A stretch of DNA of 21,845 nt from Succinatimonas hippei (GTDB lineage Bacteria; Pseudomonadota; Gammaproteobacteria; Enterobacterales; Succinivibrionaceae), in contig SFGV01000029.1 of assembly GCA_004557545.1 (NCBI GenBank), positions 1 to 21,845 on the forward strand, given 5' to 3'. Made by a program: the position numbers and the translations under genes. Positions 1-7,768 of this stretch are shown in pieces; position 1 is the stretch's first letter, and the number at the start of each line of letters is the position of its first letter. The notes under the pieces are model-generated. The model did not search any database, was not told where the DNA came from, and worked only from the letters and a program-made list of their open reading frames with translations.

Positions 1-532
1 CCATATCGCTTCTGCTGCCCGTGGCTTTGACGCCGTATGAGGAATCCTTGCCAGATGAACCGTCATCCTGCTCAAAATTCGCGATCAGCTTTTCAAAGCG
101 CATCAGATCCTCAGATGGGATCTGACGCACCAGATCCTTGGTTGAGTTATTGGTGACCTTTATGACCACGCGGTCATATTTGTCATCAATATCAAAGTTA
201 AGTCCGATGTTCTGGGCATTTAACTTCTGTGTAAGCTCGCGCGCCTTTTCACGCTGCTTTTCAAGCTCAGCCTCGGAGATCTGCTCCGCTTTCTCAGTAC
301 TATCCTGAGCGCCTGTAGACACCTGATCTGCCTTACGTTCGGAAGAACCGTATTTGACTGAAGTCTCGTCGCTGTTCTGCACCGAGGTCTGATCAGTCCC
401 GGGTACCTGCCCTTTCAGAGCCGTTACATTCTGATTTTGGGACACGACACCGCTCGCGTCGGCGGATTTAACCTTATATCCGTCATCGCCGAACTGCTGT
501 ACCGTTGAATTTACTGCATTGATATAGCTCAT
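1..532 (-). CDS. flaG: FlaG family flagellar protein (3' end beyond window)
   Basis: This reading frame opens at an ATG (complement of 530-532) and stays open to the left edge, giving at least 177 residues; the stop lies outside. A GGGGGGAGG ribosome binding site sits right before the ATG. Residues 1-100 are polar and low-complexity (S, Q, D, K rich). Residues about 110-150 match the FlaG core: LNFDID, then RVVIKV, then the hallmark LVRQIPSED around residues 134-142. FlaG proteins are small cytoplasmic or filament-associated factors that influence flagellar filament length in polar flagellates and usually lie next to flagellin or fliD. The Ser/Gly/Asp-rich tail after the core is longer than in most FlaG proteins, which tend to end soon after the RQIPSE motif. 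The family call rests on that motif and the flagellar context. It is divergent from the fructokinase gene. Confidence 0.85.
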   Translation of the reverse strand, partial: MSYINAVNSTVQQFGDDGYKVKSADASGVVSQNQNVTALKGQVPGTDQTSVQNSDETSVKYGSSERKADQVSTGAQDSTEKAEQISEAELEKQREKARELTQKLNAQNIGLNFDIDDKYDRVVIKVTNNSTKDLVRQIPSEDLMRFEKLIANFEQDDGSSGKDSSYGVKATGSRSDM

Positions 533-563
533 ACGACCTCCCCCCGGTTTACCCCCGGGAGAC

Positions 564-589
564 GGCGTAAAGCTCCTGCACTTTACGCC
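564..589 (-). other. Hairpin in the flaG leader
   Basis: A perfect 9-base inverted repeat, GGCGTAAAG (564-572) and CTTTACGCC (581-589), with an 8-base loop lies 32 bases upstream of the flaG start codon. There is no T-run after it on either strand, so it does not look like an intrinsic terminator. It would fold in the 5' untranslated region of flaG if transcription starts upstream of it. Between hairpin and start codon there are two G-rich runs. A role in mRNA stability or translation control is inference. Confidence 0.45.
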
Positions 590-620
590 CAGAATTTGCC
601 TCATCGCATCTTCATATTCG

Positions 621-648
621 ATAACGGATAAAATGAGTAAGTACTTTA
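621..648 (-). promoter_or_regulatory. Possible sigma-28 (FliA) promoter for flaG
   Basis: On the minus strand TAAAG (from 647 down) is followed, with a spacing close to that of FliA promoters, by TCCGTTAT (629 down to 622), which shares CCG and TA with the FliA -10 consensus GCCGATAA. The -35 half is good, the -10 half is imperfect and the spacing is one base longer than the E. coli ideal. flaG is commonly a late, FliA-dependent gene, which is why I note it. Weak call. Confidence 0.3.
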
Positions 649-739
649 GTATTTTTCAAAAAATATTTTCCTAAAGTGCAAAATCTCTAAGTTTTAAGCT
701 TAAGACATTGTATTAACAATAATAAAAAAAGAGGCGCTT

Positions 740-1669
740 ATGGATAAATCTGCTTTACCTTTGTGCGTCGGGTTAGGCGAGATCCTTTTTGACGTGATTG
801 ATGGAAAGCCGCATCTTGGCGGAGCGCCGGCGAACTTTGCCTACATGTGCTCAAAGCTTGGCTTCAGCTCATGTCCCGTATCATCGGTAGGCCATGACGA
901 GCTTGGGGAACTTGCGATAACCACGCTTGATAAAGCGGGGCTTAACACAGCTTATATCTCAAGAGACAGCCACCCCACCGGAACAGTTGAGGTAAAAATT
1001 GACGAGCATGGGATCCCCTCATATGTGTTCTCTTCTGACTGCGCCTTTGACCATATTCTCTTTAACGGGGATCTGAGAAATCTTGCCTCCTTGTGCTCAA
1101 TTGTGTGTTTTGGAAGCCTCGCCCAAAGGCATCCACAGAGCCGTGACAGCATTATGGATTTTGTGAAGACTGCGTCTGACGCGGGAGCGCTTTGCGTATT
1201 TGACGTAAACCTAAGACAGAATTTCTTTAATGAGGAAATAATCAGGGGATCGCTTTGCCAAAGCACTGTTTTAAAGTGCAACGATGAGGAACTGCCGGTG
1301 CTTTCAAGAGTTCTGGGCGCGCCGCGGGAGCCTGATGGTTTTTTCAGCTTTATCCGCGATAGCTATGGATGTCAGATGCTGGTGGAAACCCGCGGCGCGG
1401 ACGGAAGCGTCATTTACAGCGAAAATGGCGTATCCGAGCTTGAAGGCATAAAGGTAAAAATCGCCGATACCGTGGGCGCGGGAGACGCTTTCACCGCGGT
1501 GCTTACCTGCTCGCTGGTAAAAGGTCTTCCGCTAGAGCTGTCTCATGCCCTCGCCTCAAAGGCGGCCGCGGCTGTCTGCTCACAGCATGGCGCCATGGTC
1601 GCGCTTCCTGATGAGGTCACGTCAGCTCTTATCAGTCGGCAAGCAGTCTTGCCGCGTCAAAAGCGCTGA
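740..1669 (+). CDS. scrK: PfkB-family sugar kinase, probably fructokinase
   Basis: A 309-residue ribokinase/PfkB-family kinase that would phosphorylate a sugar, most likely fructose to fructose 6-phosphate, in the cytoplasm. The PfkB signature 1 region, GGAPANFA, is at residues 27-34; the GAP.N pattern is typical of bacterial fructokinases. The DVNLRQ segment (155-160) and signature 2, DTVGAGDAF (243-251, with D249 as the catalytic base), are intact. The length is normal for the family. The ATG has a GAGG ribosome binding site. It is divergent from flaG and convergent with the small gene after flgL, whose coding end overlaps its own by 38 bases. No sucrose or fructose transporter is adjacent, so the natural substrate is not proven; other 2-keto sugars remain possible, including whatever the split transketolase operon of this window degrades. 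Confidence 0.85.
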   Translation: MDKSALPLCVGLGEILFDVIDGKPHLGGAPANFAYMCSKLGFSSCPVSSVGHDELGELAITTLDKAGLNTAYISRDSHPTGTVEVKIDEHGIPSYVFSSDCAFDHILFNGDLRNLASLCSIVCFGSLAQRHPQSRDSIMDFVKTASDAGALCVFDVNLRQNFFNEEIIRGSLCQSTVLKCNDEELPVLSRVLGAPREPDGFFSFIRDSYGCQMLVETRGADGSVIYSENGVSELEGIKVKIADTVGAGDAFTAVLTCSLVKGLPLELSHALASKAAAAVCSQHGAMVALPDEVTSALISRQAVLPRQKR

Positions 1670-1925
1670 TATGCTCCTGCACCGCGCTGCCGCTTGATGA
1701 AAGAGCGGAGGCTATGTCTCCGGCAAGCGCGGCGGCGTCCTGTGGGGAAACCTTGCTGCCAACACGATCTGAAGCTGTTATCTGAGAGCCTTTGAGCTCA
1801 ACCACCGAGGCTGCGCCCGAGGCTATCTTGGGATCATCAGAGGAGCTTTTGACAGCGTTTTTTGAATTGGCGTTTGCGCCATAGGTGCTGTTGACGCCAT
1901 TTATCTGTGACACTGTATTAATCAT
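1632..1925 (-). CDS. Small uncharacterised protein after flgL
   Basis: A 97-residue protein. I chose the ATG at 1925 (complement) because AAAGGA lies seven to eight bases before it; an in-frame ATG three codons upstream sits directly against that site and would be too close. The reading frame stays open further upstream, into flgL, but without start evidence. The protein is hydrophilic, rich in Ala, Ser and Asn, with no signal peptide or membrane segment. It begins MINTVSQINGVNS, reminiscent of the INAVNS opening of the FlaG protein at the left edge. Its C-terminal half (DRVGSKVSPQDAAALAGDIA, ending FDAARLLAD) is helical and vaguely recalls FlgM-type anti-sigma factors, whose length is similar, but I see no convincing FlgM motif. 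It lies about 50 bases after flgL and is probably co-transcribed with it. Function unknown; a flagellar role is inferred from position only. Confidence 0.65.
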   Translation of the reverse strand: MINTVSQINGVNSTYGANANSKNAVKSSSDDPKIASGAASVVELKGSQITASDRVGSKVSPQDAAALAGDIASALSSSGSAVQEHISAFDAARLLAD

Positions 1926-1974
1926 AATTTCCATCCTTTGCGTTCTTATTATCCTACCAATGCCATAACCTGTA

Positions 1975-3201
1975 TCAGATGTAATCAAACAGGCTGGTAC
2001 CGTTAATCTTTGAGTAAACCGAGCGGGCGGTGGTAAGCGCCTGCTGATCCTTGACGATATCCGAGGCAGCCTCAAAGGCGTCTACCTCGGTTATGTTCGC
2101 CTCAGCTGTGGTCTTGATGTTTTTAAGTGAGGTGTCGGAGTTAATGACATTCTCAACCTCACTCTCGCGTGAGCCTACTCTGCCACGGTATTTGTCATAC
2201 TGATCCATGGCGTTCTGCACGGTCTGCTGGGCATAGGCCATCATATCGGAGAGCTCCTCCGTGGTCAGACTGTCATCACGCAGAGCCTCAACGAAATTCG
2301 TGATCTGATTTAATATGTTGTCCTGCCCCGGCTTATTCATACTGATGCTTATGGTGCGGGGCCCCGCGGTCTGGCCATCGGCTATGGTAAAGCTCAGACC
2401 CGATGTCTCAATGGTGCCGTCATCGGCGACCTCTCCAGAGTCAATGGTGTTGCCGTCAGGATCGCTTAGCGTGAATTTGCCGTTGGCGTCTATATCAAGG
2501 GTAAGCTGATTGTCAGTAGCTCCGGTCTTGGTCGGGTCATAGTACTGATTAAACACCGAGTCATAGGTGCCGTAGTTTGAGATCATCCCGTATATGCCGT
2601 TGTCATCCCCGCCAGTGGTTATGGTTTTGGCAAGCTGGCAGTTCTCAAAGATATTGAGTCCTGAGTCTGATACCTGTACCTTGACCGAGGGCGCTACCTG
2701 CACCATGCGCGCCTGACCGTCAGCCTGGCAGGTGTAATGTCCGTCTGAGGTCTTGGTCATCGTGGCGACCGAGCTTTGCGCGCCCGAGAAAATATACTCG
2801 CCATCGGCGTTGCGGGTGTTCATAAGGTCAAAGAGCTGATCGCGGATCTGAATCAGATCCTCTGCTATCGCGTCCTTTGAGCTTGAGTCATTGGTGCTGT
2901 CAACTGACTGAATAAGACGGGTATTGGCAGAAGAGAGCGCGGTCCACATCGATTCAAGCGCGGTTTCCTCCTCGCTCATGGTGTCAGACGCGAGACCAGC
3001 GTTGGTTGCGTACTGCTTGTATGAGGCAATGGCCGCGTCATACTTGATCTTCGAGGCCATGCCTGAAGGGTCTTCCCCCGCGGTGCTGAACTTAAGTCCT
3101 GTATTGTAGCGGGTGGTCGAGCCATCAAGCTGCGAGTTGGCGTTCTGCAGGTATCTTAGGTTCTTGTTGTAAACCTGATTGGTGGAAATACGCATGGACA
3201 T
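1975..3201 (-). CDS. flgL: Flagellar hook-filament junction protein FlgL (HAP3)
   Basis: A 408-residue flagellin-like protein that joins the FlgK ring to the filament outside the cell. The N-terminus, MSMRISTNQVYNKNLRYL, is the canonical FlgL opening, followed by the flagellin-type helical D0/D1 domain with TGLKFSTAGEDPSGMASKI (residues about 35-53). The C-terminal helical domain ends ALTTARSVYSKINGTSLFDYI, again flagellin-like. There is no cleavable signal, as expected for export by the flagellar type III system. The central part (about 150-300) is the variable outer domain. A GGGGGA ribosome binding site precedes the ATG, and only 15 bases separate it from flgK, so the two are one operon. 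Length is typical for the family. Confidence 0.95.
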   Translation of the reverse strand: MSMRISTNQVYNKNLRYLQNANSQLDGSTTRYNTGLKFSTAGEDPSGMASKIKYDAAIASYKQYATNAGLASDTMSEEETALESMWTALSSANTRLIQSVDSTNDSSSKDAIAEDLIQIRDQLFDLMNTRNADGEYIFSGAQSSVATMTKTSDGHYTCQADGQARMVQVAPSVKVQVSDSGLNIFENCQLAKTITTGGDDNGIYGMISNYGTYDSVFNQYYDPTKTGATDNQLTLDIDANGKFTLSDPDGNTIDSGEVADDGTIETSGLSFTIADGQTAGPRTISISMNKPGQDNILNQITNFVEALRDDSLTTEELSDMMAYAQQTVQNAMDQYDKYRGRVGSRESEVENVINSDTSLKNIKTTAEANITEVDAFEAASDIVKDQQALTTARSVYSKINGTSLFDYI

Positions 3202-3216
3202 TTTTCATTCCCCCTG

Positions 3217-5289
3217 TCAGAATGCCGCGATGAGCGAGTCAAAGACGGTTTGCGAGGCGTTGATGATCTTCGCGCAGGCCTGATAGGTCTGCTGGTACTG
3301 GATGAGCGCCGCCGCTTCCTCATCAAGATTTACCCCGGAGTCCGACTGGTACAGTTCCTCAGTCTCAGCCTGCTTTGAGGTCGCCGCGGTGAGGTTGTTG
3401 TTTGCCTCATAAGCGGCGGCTCCAAGGCGCGAGGTCACCGAGGCGTAGCCTTCGGTGAAGGTAACCTTCTTGGTTGAACCAGAGGTTCCGACCAGGTTCT
3501 GGTTTTTAAGCGCTGCGAGCGTGATACCGTTGGTGTTGTCACCTGTGCCATCGGAGTTTATTTCGATGTTAAAGGTGTCACCGGGTTTGACGGTTCCGGT
3601 TACGTTCACCTCATAGCCTGGATACCCGTCTGCCGCGTACGCGGTACCGTCGGCCTTTACCGCGTTGCCAAACACGTTCTGACCCTTGCATGAGGCAGGG
3701 GCGGTCGCAAGCAACGTGCCGTTTTGCGAGTAAATTCCGTAATTGCCATCATTGGTGATCTTGATCTGCACCGGAGCGTCGGTATTGAACTGCGGCATAT
3801 GGGTGGTGGCGTTAACGCTCACTCCCATATCGGTTCCGGTCCTGCTCATCGACTCAAGCGATATTGTCGCGTTACCAAGATTTCCGGTCTGGGTGCGCAC
3901 GCGCACCGCGGTGGCGTAAGCCAGATCCTCAGGCTTGCTTATCTGAAGCGACATCGTATAAGCCTGATTGATGGTAGGCTGGAAATAGAAGCTGGTTTTC
4001 GCCGCGTTAAGGTCGGCTTGGGATTTGGTAAACGAGAGCTTTATTCCGGCGTAGTCGCCCATATCTATGACAAGGTTACCCGCGGCGTCCGCCGTAATAT
4101 TGGCTGCGCCAATCTTGTCGGTTATGTCAGTCTCGCTGCCGTCAAGCGCTTCCTCGTAGATCTGTAGCTTGCCATTTTCAAAGGTCACGCGGTAATCATT
4201 GGCAGTTACATTGGAGCCTTTGCCCGCCACGAACTCGCAAAGCCCGGCCGTTGCCTGATTAGGATCGTTTGATGTGGCGTAGACGCTGTCAATGTTTAAG
4301 ATCTGACCGCCGGCTATCCCTTCAAGAGTGAAACCCGCCTCGTTCTGCACGTTATTGGCGTCGGCGAAGGCTACCATCAGCCTTCCGGTATCGCGCATAG
4401 TCTGGCGGATCTCAGAGCAGCTCACGAGGGTACCGCCAAGGGTTCCGCCTATATCATTCTCGTTTAATTTAACCGAGGTTTTGTCCTGAGCCGATCCCGC
4501 CAGATTATTGAAGGTCATGTAGACGTAATTCTTGGTGGCGTCATACTGATCGGTCTTGGTGGTAAAGGTGGCGTAGGTCGCGTCATTGGCCAGAACCTGA
4601 CCATTGCCTGTCATGTAAACGGAAATCGACCCGTTGCTCTGGGTTACGGTACTGATCCCAACCTCAGATGAGAGTTCCTTTATCAGCTGATCACGGCTGT
4701 CACACAGCTCAAGATAGACCTCGTTTTTGTCACCCTCGCCGTTGTTTTCGCCTGTCGCGGCCAGGATCTGCATGTTGAGCTTATTGATGCCGTAGGTAAG
4801 GTTATTGATCTTGGTGACGCTGTCCGAGACCTGGGCGTTGAGATTTATTATGTCCTTTTGGATCTCGCCATTGAGCGTCTGCGCGCGGTTGGTCAGGATC
4901 TTGAGATCGGCGATCACTTCCTCACGCGATGAGACGGAGGTAGGGCTCTGAACTGAAGATGACAGTGCGTCATAATAGTTTGACATGGCCGTCGACAGTG
5001 ACATGTCATCATCAGAGAGCATTGAGTCAGTTGAGCTCATGCCGTTGGCGTAGGCGGTGTAATAGGCAAGCGATCCGTTATCACCGTATAGTTCGCGCTG
5101 GACATACTGGTTGTAGATCCTGACGGTGTCGGTACGACCTACTCCCCACTCTATACTGTTGGTATAGGTGGTGGTACGCCTTCTGGTGAAGCCCTCGGTG
5201 TTGACGTTGTTGATATTGTTGGACGTCGAGCTTAAGAGCTTCTGTGAGTTCAGAACTCCGAATTTTCCGATTTGCAGTAAGTCCAGCAT
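3217..5289 (-). CDS. flgK: Flagellar hook-associated protein FlgK (HAP1)
   Basis: A 690-residue secreted structural protein forming the first junction ring between hook and filament. The N-terminus (MLDLLQIGKFGVLNSQKLL, then NNINNVNTEGFTRRR) is the conserved flagellar rod/hook N-terminal motif. The C-terminal end LDEEAAALIQYQQTYQACAK with INASQTVFDSLI is the matching C-terminal D0 helix that pairs with it. The long middle part is the variable D2/D3 domain rich in Thr, Asn and Gly. It is longer than the E. coli protein (about 550 residues) because of that middle part. An AAGGAT ribosome binding site precedes the ATG. It sits second in the flgJ-flgK-flgL operon, after an intercistronic hairpin. 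Confidence 0.95.
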   Translation of the reverse strand: MLDLLQIGKFGVLNSQKLLSSTSNNINNVNTEGFTRRRTTTYTNSIEWGVGRTDTVRIYNQYVQRELYGDNGSLAYYTAYANGMSSTDSMLSDDDMSLSTAMSNYYDALSSSVQSPTSVSSREEVIADLKILTNRAQTLNGEIQKDIINLNAQVSDSVTKINNLTYGINKLNMQILAATGENNGEGDKNEVYLELCDSRDQLIKELSSEVGISTVTQSNGSISVYMTGNGQVLANDATYATFTTKTDQYDATKNYVYMTFNNLAGSAQDKTSVKLNENDIGGTLGGTLVSCSEIRQTMRDTGRLMVAFADANNVQNEAGFTLEGIAGGQILNIDSVYATSNDPNQATAGLCEFVAGKGSNVTANDYRVTFENGKLQIYEEALDGSETDITDKIGAANITADAAGNLVIDMGDYAGIKLSFTKSQADLNAAKTSFYFQPTINQAYTMSLQISKPEDLAYATAVRVRTQTGNLGNATISLESMSRTGTDMGVSVNATTHMPQFNTDAPVQIKITNDGNYGIYSQNGTLLATAPASCKGQNVFGNAVKADGTAYAADGYPGYEVNVTGTVKPGDTFNIEINSDGTGDNTNGITLAALKNQNLVGTSGSTKKVTFTEGYASVTSRLGAAAYEANNNLTAATSKQAETEELYQSDSGVNLDEEAAALIQYQQTYQACAKIINASQTVFDSLIAAF

Positions 5290-5310
5290 GATCCTTGATC
5301 CTTTCTATCA

Positions 5311-5330
5311 GGCGGCAGAAAACTGCCGCC
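5311..5330 (-). other. Intercistronic hairpin between flgJ and flgK
   Basis: GGCGGCAG (5311-5318) and CTGCCGCC (5323-5330) form a perfect 8-base, GC-rich stem with a 4-base loop in the 66-base gap between flgJ and flgK. In the direction of the operon it is followed by A-rich sequence, not by Ts, so it is more likely a processing or stability element than a terminator. On the other strand it is followed by only three Ts. Confidence 0.5.
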
Positions 5331-5355
5331 TTTCCATATCTGTTACAGAGCTATG

Positions 5356-6354
5356 CTATTTGTATGCCATAAACGCGATCTGCCTTGAAATATTTTTAAG
5401 TTTCCCGGCGTAATCAGGATCGGTCGCGTAACCGGCCCTCGCGATCTCCTCAAAATACGAGTCAGGGTCAAAGCTTCTTTGCGCGGCGTTCTGATAACGC
5501 GGATTGGACATGATGAAGTCGATGTAATCGCGCATTGAGTCCAATATCCCGCTGTACGCCCTGAACGAGCTGACCTCGTTGACGAATTTACCGTTCTCAA
5601 ATTCAGGCGAGCTGAAGCTCTCTTTCTCCCCCTTCCAAGATGAGTCGGCCTTGATACCAAAATAGTTGTTGCTGTCAGGAACATGCTTACCCCATCCGGT
5701 CTCAAGCGCGGCCTGCGCGACGATAACCAGCGGATTGAATCCTTTGCCTTCGGTCGCCTTAAGCGCAAAAGGCATGAGCTTTTTGACGAAATCCTCCTGA
5801 GACTCAAAGCTTCTTGTATCCCCTGAAGTATCCTCGCCAAACTGGGATTTGAGACTGTCGACAAATTTAGCCTCATATGAGTTGGGATCGAGAAACGCCG
5901 AGTAGCTGGCGTTGCCATAGCCTCTGGTATATAGATCCGGACGGCTCGCGCTTCCCTCCGAGATCTCCTTTAAAAGCTCTTTGCCCTCATCACCAAGCGA
6001 TTTTGAAAACTGCTTGGCTATAAGATACGTAATGGAATTTTTTGACAGAGCTCCGGATCCCTTGGCCATCTGCCCTACCTGCTGCTCTGAGAGCATGTCC
6101 TCAAACATTGATGAGTATTTGCTGCGCAAAGGTGAATCCGGATTTAACGAGCTGTTTGACTGACGCATCCCGTTTACCCAGTATGATGTGAGCAGAGACT
6201 CAAACTGCTCGGCCGCGGCTTTAAGCGCCATCGCCTGCTGATGCTTGTCTCCCTGCCCCAGGACACGCAGGCGGTTTAACGATCGCTGATCGCCTATCAG
6301 CCCCAGATCCGTAGGATCGGCTGTTTTAAGTCCCAGATTGCTGCTGTTTTCCAT
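5356..6354 (-). CDS. flgJ: Flagellar rod assembly protein/muramidase FlgJ
   Basis: A 332-residue bifunctional periplasmic flagellar protein. Residues about 40-115 form the rod-binding/capping domain (AAEQFESLLTSYWVNGMR, SMFEDMLSEQQVGQMAKGSG). Residues about 185-330 are a glycoside hydrolase family 73 glucosaminidase domain that opens the peptidoglycan for the rod: QAALETGWGKH carries the likely catalytic Glu218, followed by NNYFGIKA (229-236) and AGYATDPDYA (307-316). This two-domain form is typical of beta- and gammaproteobacteria. It is the first gene of the flgJ-flgK-flgL operon here, and flgA-I are not upstream, so the operon is split from the rest of the flg genes. The ATG is preceded only by a weak GGGG ribosome binding site. 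A strong sigma-54 promoter lies about 47 bases upstream of it. Confidence 0.93.
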   Translation of the reverse strand: MENSSNLGLKTADPTDLGLIGDQRSLNRLRVLGQGDKHQQAMALKAAAEQFESLLTSYWVNGMRQSNSSLNPDSPLRSKYSSMFEDMLSEQQVGQMAKGSGALSKNSITYLIAKQFSKSLGDEGKELLKEISEGSASRPDLYTRGYGNASYSAFLDPNSYEAKFVDSLKSQFGEDTSGDTRSFESQEDFVKKLMPFALKATEGKGFNPLVIVAQAALETGWGKHVPDSNNYFGIKADSSWKGEKESFSSPEFENGKFVNEVSSFRAYSGILDSMRDYIDFIMSNPRYQNAAQRSFDPDSYFEEIARAGYATDPDYAGKLKNISRQIAFMAYK

Positions 6355-6400
6355 AGCTGCCCCGACGGGATCCCGTCACCTAAACTCTCATAAGGCTCTG

Positions 6401-6416
6401 AGCAAAGTTCATGCCA
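6401..6416 (-). promoter_or_regulatory. Sigma-54 (RpoN) promoter of flgJKL
   Basis: Read on the minus strand, the sequence is TGGCATGAACTTTGCT. It matches the -24/-12 consensus TGGCACGNNNNTTGCW at nearly all positions and has exactly ten bases between the invariant GG and GC. The expected start point is near 6391, giving a leader of about 37 bases to the flgJ ATG. Class II/III flagellar genes of polar flagellates are commonly transcribed by RpoN with FleQ/FlrA or FleR/FlrC, and a FleQ-type activator is encoded at 15055-16548. Confidence 0.8.
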
Positions 6417-6451
6417 TCTTGAGAAAAAGCCTTTATACAGCAAAAATTAAG

Positions 6452-6464
6452 CATACGTTTGAGT
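6452..6464. promoter_or_regulatory. LacI-type operator upstream of the regulator gene
   Basis: CATACGTTTGAGT here is identical over 13 bases to the core of the operator-like palindrome at 12419-12434 in front of the transketolase/TRAP operon. It has the central CG typical of LacI/GalR operators, though its left half is less symmetric. It lies about 160 bases upstream of the regulator start and about 36 bases upstream of the -24 element of the flgJ promoter. Autoregulation of the LacI gene is inferred. Confidence 0.55.
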
Positions 6465-6621
6465 AGCGTGATCCGTACGGCTTTTTTTATTGAATAACGC
6501 TTCTAAACTCATCTTAAAGATGACTCTAAGCTTTTCCGCGCTGCCGGCTGTCTTTGGATTTTTTACATAAAGAAGCGCTGTTTGCGCGGATTTAACCACG
6601 GGTTTTACGGGAGTTTTGACT

Positions 6622-7617
6622 ATGGCAAACATCAGGGACATCGCCCAAAAATGCGGTGTCAACATCGCAACCGTATCACGCGCCTTAAACGGGAAAAAAG
6701 GTGTCTCTGAAAAGCTTCGCCTGAAGATCTCATCTGTCGCAAACGATCTTGGGTATTCAAGAGATCCACTCGCGGCGAGTCTCATCTCAAAGCGCTCAGG
6801 GATAGTCGGTCTTGTGGTTCCTGATATCTCAAACCCTTATTACGCGAGCGTCGCTCAGGGCGTAAACGCGCAACTTCGCGAGCAGGGATACGCGTCTTTT
6901 TTATGTGACTCAAGACGGGACAGAACGCTGGAGCGGCAGTTATTCGGGATGCTCTGCGCCTATCATGTTGAAGGCGCAGTGATAATTTCGGTGAGCGCCA
7001 CAGATGAAGATCTTAAGATCCTAAGTGACAGGAAAATTCATGTGGTCTGCGCGGACAATCAGATCTCGCCGCGCTATACCTCGGTAGTAAACGACAACTA
7101 TCAGGGCGCCTGCGCGATGGCGCTGCACCTTATAAATAACTGTAAGGTCTCAAAGATAGCCGCCGTGATGGGAACCAGTGACGCGTCAACAACCCGTGAA
7201 AGACTGCGCGCTTTAAGCGATACCCTGTCAGATCTGGGGAAAAGCGATACGCTTTATAAAAGCTTTTACATCACCCCGGACTATGACAGCGCGCTTGAAC
7301 ACGCAAATGAGATCGTAAACTGTGGAGCGGACTGTCTTTTCTGCGTAAATGACAATGTGGCGCTCGCGCTCATGCACTACTGTCAGACCCACGGGATCAG
7401 CGTACCGGGGCAGATTAAAATCTCAGGCTTTGATGACATTCCCGAGGCCTCTATGGTTGGGGTGCCCCTTACCACCGTGCATCAGCACAAATATGTTCTG
7501 GGAAGAAAGGCCGCCGAAAGGCTACTGTTTGAAATGCAAAATCCTGACACCACCCCGATGCGGATCTCGCTTATTCCGACACTGGTGGCAAGACGCTCGT
7601 GCGGTGAGAGCGCCTGA
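6622..7617 (+). CDS. LacI/GalR-family transcriptional regulator
   Basis: A 331-residue sugar-responsive DNA-binding repressor. The N-terminus ANIRDIAQKCGVNIATVSRALNG (residues 2-24) is a textbook LacI helix-turn-helix; the hinge helix PLAASLISKRS follows at about 48-58. The rest is a periplasmic-binding-protein-like effector domain (GIVGLVVPDISNPYYASVAQG, NDNVALALMHY, ISGFDDIPEAS) that would bind a small sugar or phosphosugar. I start at the ATG at 6622, which has GGGAG eight bases before it; a TTG two codons upstream (6616) is too close to that site. It is convergent with the transketolase/TRAP operon, with a shared terminator between them. A 13-base operator-like sequence appears upstream of both, which makes that operon its likely target. 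The effector is unknown. Confidence 0.92.
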   Translation: MANIRDIAQKCGVNIATVSRALNGKKGVSEKLRLKISSVANDLGYSRDPLAASLISKRSGIVGLVVPDISNPYYASVAQGVNAQLREQGYASFLCDSRRDRTLERQLFGMLCAYHVEGAVIISVSATDEDLKILSDRKIHVVCADNQISPRYTSVVNDNYQGACAMALHLINNCKVSKIAAVMGTSDASTTRERLRALSDTLSDLGKSDTLYKSFYITPDYDSALEHANEIVNCGADCLFCVNDNVALALMHYCQTHGISVPGQIKISGFDDIPEASMVGVPLTTVHQHKYVLGRKAAERLLFEMQNPDTTPMRISLIPTLVARRSCGESA

Positions 7618-7725
7618 TAGCGCAAAGTATCATTGGATATCCGCTGTTTGAGAAGGCACGGCTGTCTGACCTGGCGATAAAAGCTAATTCTGGCTGGCAG
7701 GTATCTGGCCTTAACGGATGAGCGT

Positions 7726-7754
7726 AAAAGAGCGGCCTTTGGCCGCTCTTTTTT
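7726..7754. terminator. Bidirectional intrinsic terminator
   Basis: A perfect 12-base stem, AAAAGAGCGGCC (7726-7737) and GGCCGCTCTTTT (7741-7752), with the 3-base loop TTT. There is a T-run on the right on the plus strand and the complementary A-run on the left for the minus strand. It lies between the convergent LacI gene and dctM and should stop transcription from both sides. Confidence 0.92.
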
Positions 7755-7768
7755 CTATTTTATCTCAC

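Noticed and set aside
587..606. GG-N10-GC pair upstream of flaG as a sigma-54 promoter
   Set aside because: Read on the minus strand the -12 element would be GGGC instead of TTGC and the -24 lacks the leading T; too poor.
694..703. TTAAGCTTAA palindrome upstream of the kinase
   Set aside because: Short AT-rich palindrome unlike the LacI-type operators of this window; no clear promoter next to it.
5343..5918. 191-codon minus-strand frame inside flgJ
   Set aside because: Arg/Ser-rich shadow of flgJ in another frame.
7349..7651. 100-codon plus-strand frame at the end of the LacI gene
   Set aside because: Shadow frame; no start signal and no sensible protein features.
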